Positions 1 to 7,816 of a stretch of 22,524 nucleotides of DNA are shown in pieces. The notes beneath the pieces are model-generated. The model worked only from the letters and a program-made list of their open reading frames with translations, had not been told where the DNA came from and ran no database searches. Each line of letters begins with the position of its first letter. The stretch's first letter is position 1. This stretch comes from a virus, in the IMG/VR virus record IMGVR_UViG_3300009320_000568, positions 1-22,524 of that record, one strand, 5' to 3'. The translations under genes and the position numbers were made by a program.

Positions 1-351
1 TGCTGTTCCATCATGAGCAGCTTCAAATCCAGGAATTCCTGTAAATGATGTGCCATTATAATATTTCGGAACTAATGCCCCAGCAGCAATAGCATCCACT
101 CCTCCCCCTTGTAAATATTTTATTCTGGCAAAAGGAGTAGTCTGGCCCACATATATTTTGTCTGGTGAATCTACCCAAAAGTTTCCTGTATAACTTGTAT
201 CATCAGCATAGGCTTCAGCCGTTTTGTCAGTAAATGTGGGACCACTTTGATCCCAAACATAGACAGACATATTAGCCTGTGCTCCTTTTGCTATTCTCTC
301 GGCCCCATCGAATATTCGTAATGTTCCGTCTCGTGCAGTAAACTTTCTCAT
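1..351 (-). CDS. Tail-associated virion protein, probable major tail protein (partial, 3' end outside window)
   Basis: The ATG at 351-349 opens a frame that stays open for 117 codons to the window edge, so the C-terminus is missing. A GGAG site (AAGGAGACAATGAA before the ATG) supports this start; an ATG five bases upstream runs into a stop after two codons. The N-terminus reads MRKFTARDGTLRIFDG, a form I associate with phage structural proteins, and the visible part is rich in Gly, Thr, Tyr and Asp, as expected of a beta-rich virion protein. No signal peptide or membrane segment is seen. Position directly after the tail terminator-like gene is where siphovirus maps usually place the major tail (tube) protein. 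That assignment rests mainly on gene order; a fibre or decoration protein is the alternative. Confidence 0.6.
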   Translation of the reverse strand, partial: MRKFTARDGTLRIFDGAERIAKGAQANMSVYVWDQSGPTFTDKTAEAYADDTSYTGNFWVDSPDKIYVGQTTPFARIKYLQGGGVDAIAAGALVPKYYNGTSFTGIPGFEAAHDGTA

Positions 352-363
352 TTCATTGTCTCC

Positions 364-798
364 TTATGCTTGGTGCAAGGCATCTGCATGTATCACAACT
401 CGTACGTATCCAGTCCCCAATAATACTTCCATTTCTGATTCAAATGTCAGATCAGTTACCAATTCATTTAATTGTTCATCTGCTAATATTGCCACCCTTA
501 TATCAGACAGTATCTTATTTGCATCTCCTGCTGGGTCTTCTACGTTCTGAACATAGGCCCAAATCTCCCACCTCATGGGAAGCTCAAAATCAGTCCTCCA
601 TTTTGGATCAGCAGGAAGTTGCCTTTGTGATCCCATGACAATAACCCTGTCTGATGTAGCCTGCTCTGGAGGAATGAACTCAGTATCAAAAACAAAGTCA
701 TTCCCTATATCAAAATTAAAGTTACCAGTCCCATCAATCCCCTGAAGATCATCAACTATCCTATCATATACTGATTTTTCTACATTCTTAACTGCCAT
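364..798 (-). CDS. Tail terminator / tail completion-like protein
   Basis: A 144-aa soluble protein. It starts at an ATG that overlaps the stop of the upstream gp10-like gene by one base (TAATG), with AGAGGA as ribosome binding site. The size and the alternating hydrophobic pattern, with a central RWEIWAYVQN strand and an N-terminal helix (EKSVYDRIVDDL), fit the small alpha/beta terminator and completion proteins that cap the tail tube at the head-tail junction. There is no diagnostic catalytic motif. The order connector, gp10-like, this gene, tail protein is the conserved HK97/lambda-type order, and that is the main support. I did not recognise a specific family from sequence alone. Confidence 0.6.
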   Translation of the reverse strand: MAVKNVEKSVYDRIVDDLQGIDGTGNFNFDIGNDFVFDTEFIPPEQATSDRVIVMGSQRQLPADPKWRTDFELPMRWEIWAYVQNVEDPAGDANKILSDIRVAILADEQLNELVTDLTFESEMEVLLGTGYVRVVIHADALHQA

Positions 799-1259
799 TA
801 TCCAGTCCTCTGTAAATGCATTCCAAACTTCTGAAATAACTTGCTTATATAATCTTCTGAATCTTCTAACCCTGGCTTGAGAAATGGTCTCTTTGGGTAA
901 TTATGAACTGCTCCTGCCAATGGGCCACTTGCCATTTTAAAGTCTCCACCTTCTTCATGCAACTTTCCATACCATACATCAGTCCCAATCTCCCCTTTTA
1001 TAAATCTTTTATTTACTGTTGTTATTTTGTAATGAATACTTGATCTCAATCTACCAGTCACTACTCCAAGCTTCTCCGGTCTTGGACCTGTTAGGTATTC
1101 AGTGGTGATTTTCCTCCTTGCAAACTCTAATCCTTTATGAAGCTGTTTCGCCAGTAGATTAGGAACTTCATTTCGTGCCTGTCTAAATTCTTTATACCAT
1201 TTCTCCCAATCTCTGGCTATCCACTTCTCAGAACCAGCAGGGACTATTTTGTACTTCAT
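798..1259 (-). CDS. HK97 gp10-like head-tail junction protein
   Basis: A 153-aa protein of the HK97 gp10-like family of neck or minor tail components. Seen in the sequence are VVTGRLRSSI (66-75), IGTDVWYGKLHEEGG (91-105) and YPKRPFLKPGL (121-131). These match the family's usual sequence: TG.LR.SI, then a glycine/aromatic strand preceding 'Y...E.G', then R.fl.Pal. The N-terminal 50 residues are helical and basic. The ATG overlaps the connector stop (TAATG), with AAAGGA upstream. Proteins of this type act in joining tail to head during assembly; no enzymatic role is expected. Placement between connector and terminator supports the call. Confidence 0.8.
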   Translation of the reverse strand: MKYKIVPAGSEKWIARDWEKWYKEFRQARNEVPNLLAKQLHKGLEFARRKITTEYLTGPRPEKLGVVTGRLRSSIHYKITTVNKRFIKGEIGTDVWYGKLHEEGGDFKMASGPLAGAVHNYPKRPFLKPGLEDSEDYISKLFQKFGMHLQRTG

Positions 1260-1834
1260 TATATTAACATATTCCTTTCAACTAATAATTCAAAGTCAGG
1301 CAGTAAATTAGTTTTCAAATCCTTATAATTTATTGTGCCTGCACCCACTGTTTTTCCTCCAATATTCCAGGCTTTCTCCTTTGATTGCAACCACCAATGA
1401 GCACCTTGTCTTGATAAAGCATTTTTCAACCATGCTGGTACATTCGTATCTGTATAGCCAGCCACATAAACAATCTTCACTCCAAACATACTTTCGTAGA
1501 ACTCCGAATCATAAGTCACCATCCCGGACTTCCCATCTCCATATCCATAATCATCAGAACTGATTAATGTATCGCTTTCATAATCTCTTTCAGGATCATC
1601 ATGAATACTTGTTATACTCGTAATAGGGCAATTCTTCAATATCAGAAGTGACTGGTGTTTCCTTGGACTATAATACTCCGTATGGGTGGTACTTGCCCAA
1701 GTTCTGTTTGTCAACTCATCCCAAAGAGATAATACATATGTGGCCAATGCAGTTATATAAGTGTCCCAAGTAGTTCCAATAGCTTCCTTAGGATCAATCT
1801 CATTTTTAATATCAGTTTTGTCAATAAAAGCCAT
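1259..1834 (-). CDS. Head-tail connector protein (gp6/gp15-type)
   Basis: A 191-aa protein probably forming the connector ring under the portal. Its N-terminus (AFIDKTDIKNEI) and helical segment with DTYITALATYVLSLWDEL resemble the first helices of gp6-type adaptors. The middle is beta-rich, and the C-terminal VPAWLKNALSRQGAHWW is like the 'vP..lk.Al...a..w' helix typical of this family. It starts with a strong AAGGAGG site, and its ATG overlaps the stop of the last glycan-island gene by one base. It is the first structural gene after the island and would normally follow the major capsid gene directly. The family is well supported by order and moderately by sequence. Confidence 0.75.
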   Translation of the reverse strand: MAFIDKTDIKNEIDPKEAIGTTWDTYITALATYVLSLWDELTNRTWASTTHTEYYSPRKHQSLLILKNCPITSITSIHDDPERDYESDTLISSDDYGYGDGKSGMVTYDSEFYESMFGVKIVYVAGYTDTNVPAWLKNALSRQGAHWWLQSKEKAWNIGGKTVGAGTINYKDLKTNLLPDFELLVERNMLI

Positions 1835-3651
1835 TATTCTGCCTCCTTGTATTCTACTTCCTTAAATTCAGCAAATTCTATTTTCACATCTCCTGCCCAC
1901 ACTTTGTTGAACTGATCCTTTGCATGATCTTTGTCAAACCTACCACCTTCTGCTCCAATGTTCTGAGTCCTCCCAAGCATCGGTCTAACCTCATCCTTTT
2001 CACCCCTCAGAACATGATTCATATACTCATCCCAGGAAAGTTTATCCCCATTCTTGTGCCAGTCAGGCTCGATAAACTTTTCCCACCTGTCCTTCCATGT
2101 TCCCCATCCCCAGGGAGTGAACCACTTTTTCCTGAAGCACATATGATAATCCTTCTGGTCAATCTTCTCCATTGGATATTTGTTATATGCACATATTGTC
2201 AACACATCTTTATCCACCTCATAAAGAGTTTTCATCTGGTACATATAAACCAGGAAATCTGGTGATGGCACAGTATCATCCTCTATATGAATCACAAAAT
2301 CTGATTCCTGGAATCCATGAGTCAAAGCCCTAAAAGTGTTCTCATTAATATCCCACCTTATATTATTGATTGAATAGTCACATTCCATAAAATCCACAGC
2401 CTTGATCATCTCAATTACTTCCTCATTCCCAGGCTCCACATGAGGCATCAGTACAAATTCCTTGATCCCTTCACAGTTCTTCAATCCATCCAAAACCCTC
2501 TTTGTATATTCCGGCCTCTTATAAGCTGTCATAGTGATTACTTTTTTCTTGGTTTTTACTTTCTTCAACTCTGTTTCCTTCAGCTTGATATTAGTCCTTT
2601 TCAATCCTCCATGCTCCTTTATTACATTGACCAATATCTCAGCCGATCTCTCCCAAGTAAAGCAATGGCTTATCAACTCACTGGCTAACTTTCCTTTTGC
2701 CAAAGCTTGATCATAATTTGCCTTTATATAAACCATAGCATCAAATAACGCTGTTACATCTGGCATAGCCATTTCTGTGATATAAGTTCTTTCTCCTTTT
2801 CTTCCACCTTTGAAGGTCATTGACCCTTTGCCCATTTCATAAGGCAAGCTATAACCAACACTATCATCAAAAAAATCAGTGAGTCCTGAGTACAGAGTTG
2901 AAATACATGGCAGACCTGTTCGCATAGCTTCTGCAAGTGTAAGTCCAAAGCCCTCTCCTCTCGTTGGGAATACAAAGCAATGAGCAGAGTGATAAAGTTC
3001 AATTAATTCCTTTTTTGGAATATCCCTCTTGTCTAATATTATATTACCCTGCTTTGTCCCTACTATCCTTTCATCTGGATCTCTCAAATTAATCCTTGAT
3101 ATTCCATCCCCAAGTTTACCACTCTCAGCTTTTGTGGTCTTCAGATATAATTCCACCTCTGGATTATGCATAAACAATTGAGCCCAGACAGCCATAATCT
3201 CATTCCACCCTTTTCTTGGATTTGGAGCACCCACCCAAAGATATCTGAATGGTCTCCAATGTGGGTATTTCCTTTCATGATAAGTATAATCTTCTGAGGC
3301 TGCCTCCTGTACTGTGAATATTCTCTTGGGATCAAAATACTTTTTGAACAATTCAGTCACCCAGATTGAAGGTGTCAAAATGAAATCCGCTTTCTGGATG
3401 GATTTTGCATAAATACCTGGAAGCTCTGTGCCTTCAAACATTGTAAAAAGCCAGTTTACTTTGTTTGGAATCCTATGATAATAAAACTCAGGACTTGTTA
3501 TTATCACAGAGTCCTCAGCATCAGGAGTCAAATCAGCAATCTTGGAAACATATTCCTTCATGCTATTGCTATGGGATTTATACCCATATCCATTACCTTT
3601 TAGTTCTGGACTGATATCCACTGCCCAATGAATTTTTATCTTGTTACTCAC
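1834..3651 (-). CDS. Bifunctional glycosyltransferase: GT4-like GT-B domain plus GT-A domain with EDD motif
   Basis: A 605-aa two-domain enzyme. Residues about 1-345 are a GT-B fold of the GT4 type: WVGAPNPRKGWNE (139-151) at the start of the nucleotide-binding half, and GEGFGLTLAEAM with the E-x7-E pair at E233/E241. After a lysine-rich linker (356-370), residues 370-605 form a GT-A domain opening with VITMTAYKRPEYTKRVLDGL. It has a metal-binding IHIEDDTVPSPDF (455-465, EDD 457-459) and a GWGTW acceptor-side motif (515-519), recalling GNT-I/GT13-like and GT2-like folds. Such proteins transfer two sugars in sequence. The start is GTG at 3651 with AAAGGA six bases away, which overlaps the stop of the upstream gene. 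Sugar donors and acceptor cannot be read from sequence. Confidence 0.85.
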   Translation of the reverse strand: MSNKIKIHWAVDISPELKGNGYGYKSHSNSMKEYVSKIADLTPDAEDSVIITSPEFYYHRIPNKVNWLFTMFEGTELPGIYAKSIQKADFILTPSIWVTELFKKYFDPKRIFTVQEAASEDYTYHERKYPHWRPFRYLWVGAPNPRKGWNEIMAVWAQLFMHNPEVELYLKTTKAESGKLGDGISRINLRDPDERIVGTKQGNIILDKRDIPKKELIELYHSAHCFVFPTRGEGFGLTLAEAMRTGLPCISTLYSGLTDFFDDSVGYSLPYEMGKGSMTFKGGRKGERTYITEMAMPDVTALFDAMVYIKANYDQALAKGKLASELISHCFTWERSAEILVNVIKEHGGLKRTNIKLKETELKKVKTKKKVITMTAYKRPEYTKRVLDGLKNCEGIKEFVLMPHVEPGNEEVIEMIKAVDFMECDYSINNIRWDINENTFRALTHGFQESDFVIHIEDDTVPSPDFLVYMYQMKTLYEVDKDVLTICAYNKYPMEKIDQKDYHMCFRKKWFTPWGWGTWKDRWEKFIEPDWHKNGDKLSWDEYMNHVLRGEKDEVRPMLGRTQNIGAEGGRFDKDHAKDQFNKVWAGDVKIEFAEFKEVEYKEAE

Positions 3652-3656
3652 CTGGT

Positions 3657-3662
3657 TCCTTT
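3657..3662 (-). promoter_or_regulatory. Ribosome binding site deciding a GTG start
   Basis: AAAGGA lies five bases upstream of GTG 3651 and includes part of the upstream TAA stop. No ATG is available near it in this frame, so the glycosyltransferase starts at GTG. Confidence 0.6.
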
Positions 3663-4908
3663 ATCTTTTCATCCTCCATACCATCCTCGGTGATCTGTCC
3701 TCTATTATACCCAAGCATTCAACCTCACAGTCAAGGTCATTTATTATCTTTATTATATCTACTACATGACCTGTTTTCTCTCCATCTGGGGCATTGTGAC
3801 TTTCCAGATAACAAACTTTCCAGTTGATTTCCTCCAAAAGCTTTATGAAGCACCCTCTTGGGATATGCTTGTAAATACTCAGAGCAAACAGAATATCAAT
3901 ACCTTCTTTGTAATACCCATTCAGATACTCAATCACTTTCTCACTGTCTGTCAAGTCCATCTGTAAAAGATTGATCTGGAAATTGTTTACCCTCGCCAAG
4001 TCTCTGGCACAATCTACATAATCTGTCTCATACTCCAAGCCAGTCACTTTCCTAGCTCCTCGCCTGTAGCATTCCATAGCCATACTTCCAAGCTGACATC
4101 CCAGATCAACAACAGTCTTACCAGACAAATCCAGTTCCACTTTCATTTCCATCATCCTGTAAATCGTATTTCTGCTTCCTTCCTCATAATGGTCAATCAG
4201 ATAGTAAGACTGGTAATTTTGCTTTCTCTCCTTGTGTGGAAATTGGGAGAGGTTTTGAATTCTTTCTATTAGCAACAATATATCCGTACTTCCATTATAA
4301 TTAAATTCAGACTGATCAACAGGATCTTCTTCACCATTCCACTCCATCATATCCCAAATCGTCTTCCTCACATCCACCAAATACCCATTCACTGTATTAG
4401 CTGGTTTTGCCAAATCACCCCTTGCTCCATCTGAGGCTACAATCAACCCAGTATCCAAAAACACCTTTTTAAACTCATCATAAGAATATTTCCCTTTTTC
4501 CAGTTTATTTGCATCCTTAATAAAATATCCATATGCTCCCTGACAGTCACAATTTCTCACTCCATCTGGATACTCTGAAATCAAACTCTGTATATAAAAG
4601 TAGTCATTGACCGGAGGAGCCATTCCATGATTACTCAACTCGTTTAATATTTTATATTCAGATATTATGCTTGTTATTGACTCCTCCTTCCACCCTTCAT
4701 TTTCATTGAAGGTATGGCTCTTGATAACCTCATTATGCCTTCCCTTGTCCCATTCCTTGAGGGATTCTATTTTCCCATTAAAGCTCCAAATGATTTTCAT
4801 CTCTAAATGGGGAATCCAAATACAGTGCTTCCCTCTGATTACTGGATAAGCTTTGTGATCAATCCTTATTTCATCACCTTTGATTTCTGCTTGTTTGAAT
4901 ATCTTCAT
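3661..4908 (-). CDS. Kinase-like domain fused to SAM-dependent methyltransferase
   Basis: A 415-aa protein. The C-terminal half (about 240-415) is a class I SAM methyltransferase with motif I VVDLGCQLG (266-274), an acidic residue after the second strand (GLEYETD, near 290-296), and MDLTD later. The N-terminal 1-215 looks like a degenerate protein-kinase-like fold. EVIKSH (K63) could be the ATP lysine, ISEYKILNEL (E84) the helix-C glutamate, RGDLAKPAN (D165, N171) the catalytic loop, and GYLVDVRK (D179) the metal aspartate. The kinase reading is inference from motif spacing; the methyltransferase is secure. The first ATG overlaps the upstream stop (ATGA), with AAAGGA as ribosome site. In a glycan island such a protein could phosphorylate and methylate a sugar, in the manner of chain-terminating methyltransferase-kinases. 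It might equally be a methyltransferase with an inert binding domain. Confidence 0.7.
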   Translation of the reverse strand: MKIFKQAEIKGDEIRIDHKAYPVIRGKHCIWIPHLEMKIIWSFNGKIESLKEWDKGRHNEVIKSHTFNENEGWKEESITSIISEYKILNELSNHGMAPPVNDYFYIQSLISEYPDGVRNCDCQGAYGYFIKDANKLEKGKYSYDEFKKVFLDTGLIVASDGARGDLAKPANTVNGYLVDVRKTIWDMMEWNGEEDPVDQSEFNYNGSTDILLLIERIQNLSQFPHKERKQNYQSYYLIDHYEEGSRNTIYRMMEMKVELDLSGKTVVDLGCQLGSMAMECYRRGARKVTGLEYETDYVDCARDLARVNNFQINLLQMDLTDSEKVIEYLNGYYKEGIDILFALSIYKHIPRGCFIKLLEEINWKVCYLESHNAPDGEKTGHVVDIIKIINDLDCEVECLGIIEDRSPRMVWRMKR

Positions 4909-5870
4909 TCTGGCAAATCCTTTAAATATATTCTATTGGTCACTTCTTTACCCTCAGCAATATCCATAGCAAACTTTACTCTTTCCTTTGTGCTGTGATA
5001 ATTCTGACAAAACCGCCTTCCCTGCAATCTGATCTTTTCCCCTTCCTCTGGGTGCTCCTCTACATAGTATTTGTATTTCGTTATAAAATCTTCAACACTG
5101 CCAGTCCTATAACTTACATAATGGTAATCAGGTTTGAATACCCTGTCCATCGCTTCACATCTATCCTGGAAATATAATGCCCCAGATCCTATATATTGGA
5201 ATGGCCGAACATCCAAGTAGCCATTTATCTGTGGTTCCATCTGGACTCCTAATACACACCCAGCAGACATGGATACATCAGCAGTCATAAATCTTGTATT
5301 ACCCACTTGGCTATTAGGGAAAGTTGTCACTTCAATTTCTTTTCTCAATTTTTCAATAAATATTTTCCTTGCTCCATGATATTTTCCATCATCCAAACTA
5401 CCAGTAAAAACCACCTTCTTTTCAAACTCAGCTTTCTTCTCCCCTCCATTTTGCTGGAAACACATATAGGGCCAATGATGACAAGGCACTCCCCAAGCCT
5501 TTTCTATCTCCTGATAATTGGTATGATTGACCAAAGCAAAATCTACGAACTTCGAAATATCATCCGGGAACTTGGAAACTATTTTTGCATCACCCATATG
5601 ATAAGCCACTTTTGTTCCCATCTCTCTAATTCTTCCCAACATCTTCAAAAGCTGCCTTGGCTCATGCGGCCTCTTGTTAAAATACATATGCCCAATAATC
5701 AGGTGAGGTCTGAACCATCTTATCTGCATCTCTATCTCATCCAACCCCTGGAATAAATATACAGGTCTGAACCATCCCCTATTCCTTATTGTGCCTTCCA
5801 GAATACCATGAAGAAAGTGGGAATAATACCCATGCCAATCACCCAATCCTACTATCCTATATTGTTTCAT
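4905..5870 (-). CDS. CgeB-like GT-B glycosyltransferase (paralogue of 9672-10640)
   Basis: A 321-aa GT-B-type protein. It opens with RIVGLGDWHGYYSHFLHGILEG, and the nucleotide-binding half carries KKVVFTGSLDDGKYHGAR (151-168) and VRPFQYIGSGAL (221-232). The latter is the 'RpFeaiGaGa' signature of CgeB-like and Glyco_trans_1_2 glycosyltransferases. I chose M at 5870 rather than the upstream ATG at 5924, because 5870 has GGGGAGAAG upstream, gives a length matching its 322-aa paralogue, and avoids a long overlap with the upstream gene. It is about as long as its paralogue, and both share G-DWH-Y-SHFLHG, the FQQ segment and the RPFQYIG motif, so they arose by duplication. Its role is transfer of an unidentified sugar. 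Confidence 0.8.
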   Translation of the reverse strand: MKQYRIVGLGDWHGYYSHFLHGILEGTIRNRGWFRPVYLFQGLDEIEMQIRWFRPHLIIGHMYFNKRPHEPRQLLKMLGRIREMGTKVAYHMGDAKIVSKFPDDISKFVDFALVNHTNYQEIEKAWGVPCHHWPYMCFQQNGGEKKAEFEKKVVFTGSLDDGKYHGARKIFIEKLRKEIEVTTFPNSQVGNTRFMTADVSMSAGCVLGVQMEPQINGYLDVRPFQYIGSGALYFQDRCEAMDRVFKPDYHYVSYRTGSVEDFITKYKYYVEEHPEEGEKIRLQGRRFCQNYHSTKERVKFAMDIAEGKEVTNRIYLKDLPE

Positions 5871-6504
5871 TTGCTGACTTCTCCCCAATATGTTTAATGA
5901 ATTCTCCCTGTCCGTATCCACCATAGAAATAGGTTCCCATATTTTCCTTTACCCATTCAGGACTTCTTTGTTTCCATCCTCTCAATACTCTCCTGATATC
6001 ATCTGGATTCTCAGTCACCTTGAATCTTGGCTTTATATAATCAGCCCTCCAGACACTTGGAGCAACCACCCAATCATAGCAGAATAATAGTTTCTTCCCA
6101 TTTATCACAGTCTCTTTATATCCATGATACGGATTATTCAAGCTCTTATTGAAAGCTATCATATTCACATCATCTCTGTACTCAAAGAAGCTAATCACAT
6201 CATCCAAATCTATATCCTTCAGGAGTAACCAGTCATCCTCCCAAAATACTACATATTTTGTAGTGGAATGATTAAGCAAAGTTTGGATGGCCTTTGATTC
6301 TCCTTCAGCTGGACGAGTCAATAATGTTTTGTTTATTCTCCATATCTTAGCCAAACTGAGAACATAATATGAATCATTATTTCTTATATCATCATGCAAA
6401 ATAAAATTCAAATTACCAGAATATTTCAAATGATCCCTCAAAGAAAATATCACACGCTTCAAATATTCCGATCTTGAAGAAGATGTAATCAATACATCAA
6501 TCAT
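5857..6504 (-). CDS. GT-A-like glycosyltransferase with WEDDW motif (paralogue of 7813-8625)
   Basis: A 215-aa protein with a GT-A-like N-terminus (IDVLITSSSRSEYLKRVIFS, resembling the first beta strand and helix of GT2 enzymes). It has a metal/nucleotide motif VVFWEDDW (85-92), MIAFNKS (115-121), and SVWRADYIKPRFK (150-162). The last three motifs recur in the 270-aa protein at 7813-8625, so the two are related. It is shorter than typical GT2 enzymes (about 230-300 aa) but looks intact, with an aromatic/glycine C-terminus (YFYGGYGQGEF). The ATG overlaps the upstream methyltransferase stop by four bases (ATGA), with AGAGG as ribosome site. Glycosyltransferase activity is inferred from the fold pattern and the EDD motif. 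Donor is unknown. Confidence 0.65.
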   Translation of the reverse strand: MIDVLITSSSRSEYLKRVIFSLRDHLKYSGNLNFILHDDIRNNDSYYVLSLAKIWRINKTLLTRPAEGESKAIQTLLNHSTTKYVVFWEDDWLLLKDIDLDDVISFFEYRDDVNMIAFNKSLNNPYHGYKETVINGKKLLFCYDWVVAPSVWRADYIKPRFKVTENPDDIRRVLRGWKQRSPEWVKENMGTYFYGGYGQGEFIKHIGEKSANETI

Positions 6505-7133
6505 TTTAACCTCTCGAATAATAACATCTGTTGTCCATATGCTGCATCAGAACCAATCCACTTTCCAATAGAAGTGAACTTACAAAGCCCTTTACAAATC
6601 TCTTCATAAAAAGAATAGGGTTGAGTACTTCTCAAAAAGAACCCATCTGGATTATCATCAAACCCAGTTAAAGAATCCTCTTTGTAAATTGTAGCAAAGA
6701 ACTTTCCATTCTCTTTTAATACGGAAACTGTATTACTGATACACAACATTATAGCTTTCGGATGAAGATGAGTGAAAATTGAATTGGCAAAAGCAAAATC
6801 AAACTCCTGGCTAAATTTTTGAGCATCAAAATATTTCTCTACTGCCAATGTAGGATTCTTTCCCTCCAATCCATATTTTGCAATCCCAGTAAAACCAAGC
6901 TCTATATCTGCAAGAGAATAATCATATCCAAAGAATCTATCCTTATCCAGATACTTAATACAATCAATTCCACATCTCAGCCAACCAGTTCCAATATCCA
7001 AAAGATGATGATTTGGCTCCATCCCATTAGCTATCAGAAAATTAATCTCATTCATCCTATTGAGCCAATCCCCTTCTGTCTCTTTATTCTCCCAAGTTGG
7101 ATAACTAAATTTTGCCTTTTCTATTATTTTCAT
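6501..7133 (-). CDS. SAM-dependent methyltransferase
   Basis: A 210-aa class I methyltransferase. LLDIGTGWLRCG (44-55) is motif I, FFGYDYS (67-73) supplies the acidic residue binding the SAM ribose, and FDFAFANSIFTHLHP (111-125) matches motif IV/post-IV of Methyltransf_11/25-type enzymes. A further segment, LKENGKFFATIY, matches the late beta strand. It starts at an ATG overlapping the formyltransferase stop by four bases; the ribosome site is weak, so translational coupling is likely. It is AT-rich compared with the glycosyltransferase genes beside it. A small-molecule or glycan O-methyltransferase is most likely. The substrate is unknown, and a protein target cannot be excluded. Confidence 0.8.
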   Translation of the reverse strand: MKIIEKAKFSYPTWENKETEGDWLNRMNEINFLIANGMEPNHHLLDIGTGWLRCGIDCIKYLDKDRFFGYDYSLADIELGFTGIAKYGLEGKNPTLAVEKYFDAQKFSQEFDFAFANSIFTHLHPKAIMLCISNTVSVLKENGKFFATIYKEDSLTGFDDNPDGFFLRSTQPYSFYEEICKGLCKFTSIGKWIGSDAAYGQQMLLFERLK

Positions 7134-7816
7134 CTTGATTGCCTGCTTATCTTCAATTCATCAAACCTCTTCACCATTATTATTTCCTGCCAATGTTTCA
7201 TTCTTTTATGAACAATCCCTTCTGGTTCCAAAATATCATCCTGTATATTTCTTCCTGCCCAATCTTTTCGTTTATGAATAGCTCTTACCAACATATCAAT
7301 TTCCAAATCAAAATGTTTTATTGCAAAAGAATGAAATGAATCCAAAGGCTTTGGAAAAGTCCAACACCGTTCAATTAGTATTCCTGTATCTGCTTCTGCT
7401 CCTATTATATAAGAAGTTACTCCAATTTCTTCACCATTATATATAGCCCATTTCAAAGCATCTAACCCTCTTGTTCTTGGAAGATACCCAGGATGAGAAT
7501 TTATGATCTTTGTACTATTCACCACTTCTTCTGTCAAAATACCTGCTCCACCAATAAGAGCATAATCAAACTGGCTCAGGCACTTTGCCAAATCATCTGG
7601 CATCATCACATCATATGAAAAATTCAGAGCAAACTCCTGAATTGGAATATCGAAAGCCTTCAAGAACCTATGTGGATATAACGGTATATGTCCTTTCCTA
7701 TCTACCCAAGGAGTCACTATAACAGTTGCTTCCCCATATCCATTTGCCTTCATCCTCATGATCAATTCCTGAGTCTTCCTGTGAGGATGGTCATATGTCA
7801 AGATTGCAATATTCAT
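7130..7816 (-). CDS. Formyltransferase-family enzyme (PF00551 type), probable sugar N-formyltransferase
   Basis: A 228-aa protein of the 10-formyltetrahydrofolate-dependent formyltransferase family. Seen are FDYALIGGAGIL (83-94), IINSHPGYLPRTRG (104-117) with the catalytic N106 and H108, and TSYIIGAEADTGILIE (134-149) with the catalytic Asp at D143. This is the N-H-D triad used in methionyl-tRNA, GAR and amino-sugar formyltransferases. It lacks the C-terminal domain of tRNA formyltransferase. Its place among glycosyltransferases points to formylation of an amino sugar. The start chosen is ATG 7816, overlapping the upstream stop by four bases (ATGA) with AAGGAG upstream; a longer frame from 7900 has no supporting site. 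Substrate identity is inference. Confidence 0.8.
   Translation of the reverse strand: MNIAILTYDHPHRKTQELIMRMKANGYGEATVIVTPWVDRKGHIPLYPHRFLKAFDIPIQEFALNFSYDVMMPDDLAKCLSQFDYALIGGAGILTEEVVNSTKIINSHPGYLPRTRGLDALKWAIYNGEEIGVTSYIIGAEADTGILIERCWTFPKPLDSFHSFAIKHFDLEIDMLVRAIHKRKDWAGRNIQDDILEPEGIVHKRMKHWQEIIMVKRFDELKISRQSR

Noticed and set aside
5307-5756. Open frames of 60-217 codons on the plus strand throughout (for example 5307-5756, 11758-12411, 17997-18467)
   Set aside because: They are antisense to well-supported minus-strand genes, have no consistent ribosome sites and show no recognisable protein motifs. The pyrimidine-rich plus strand yields such shadow frames.
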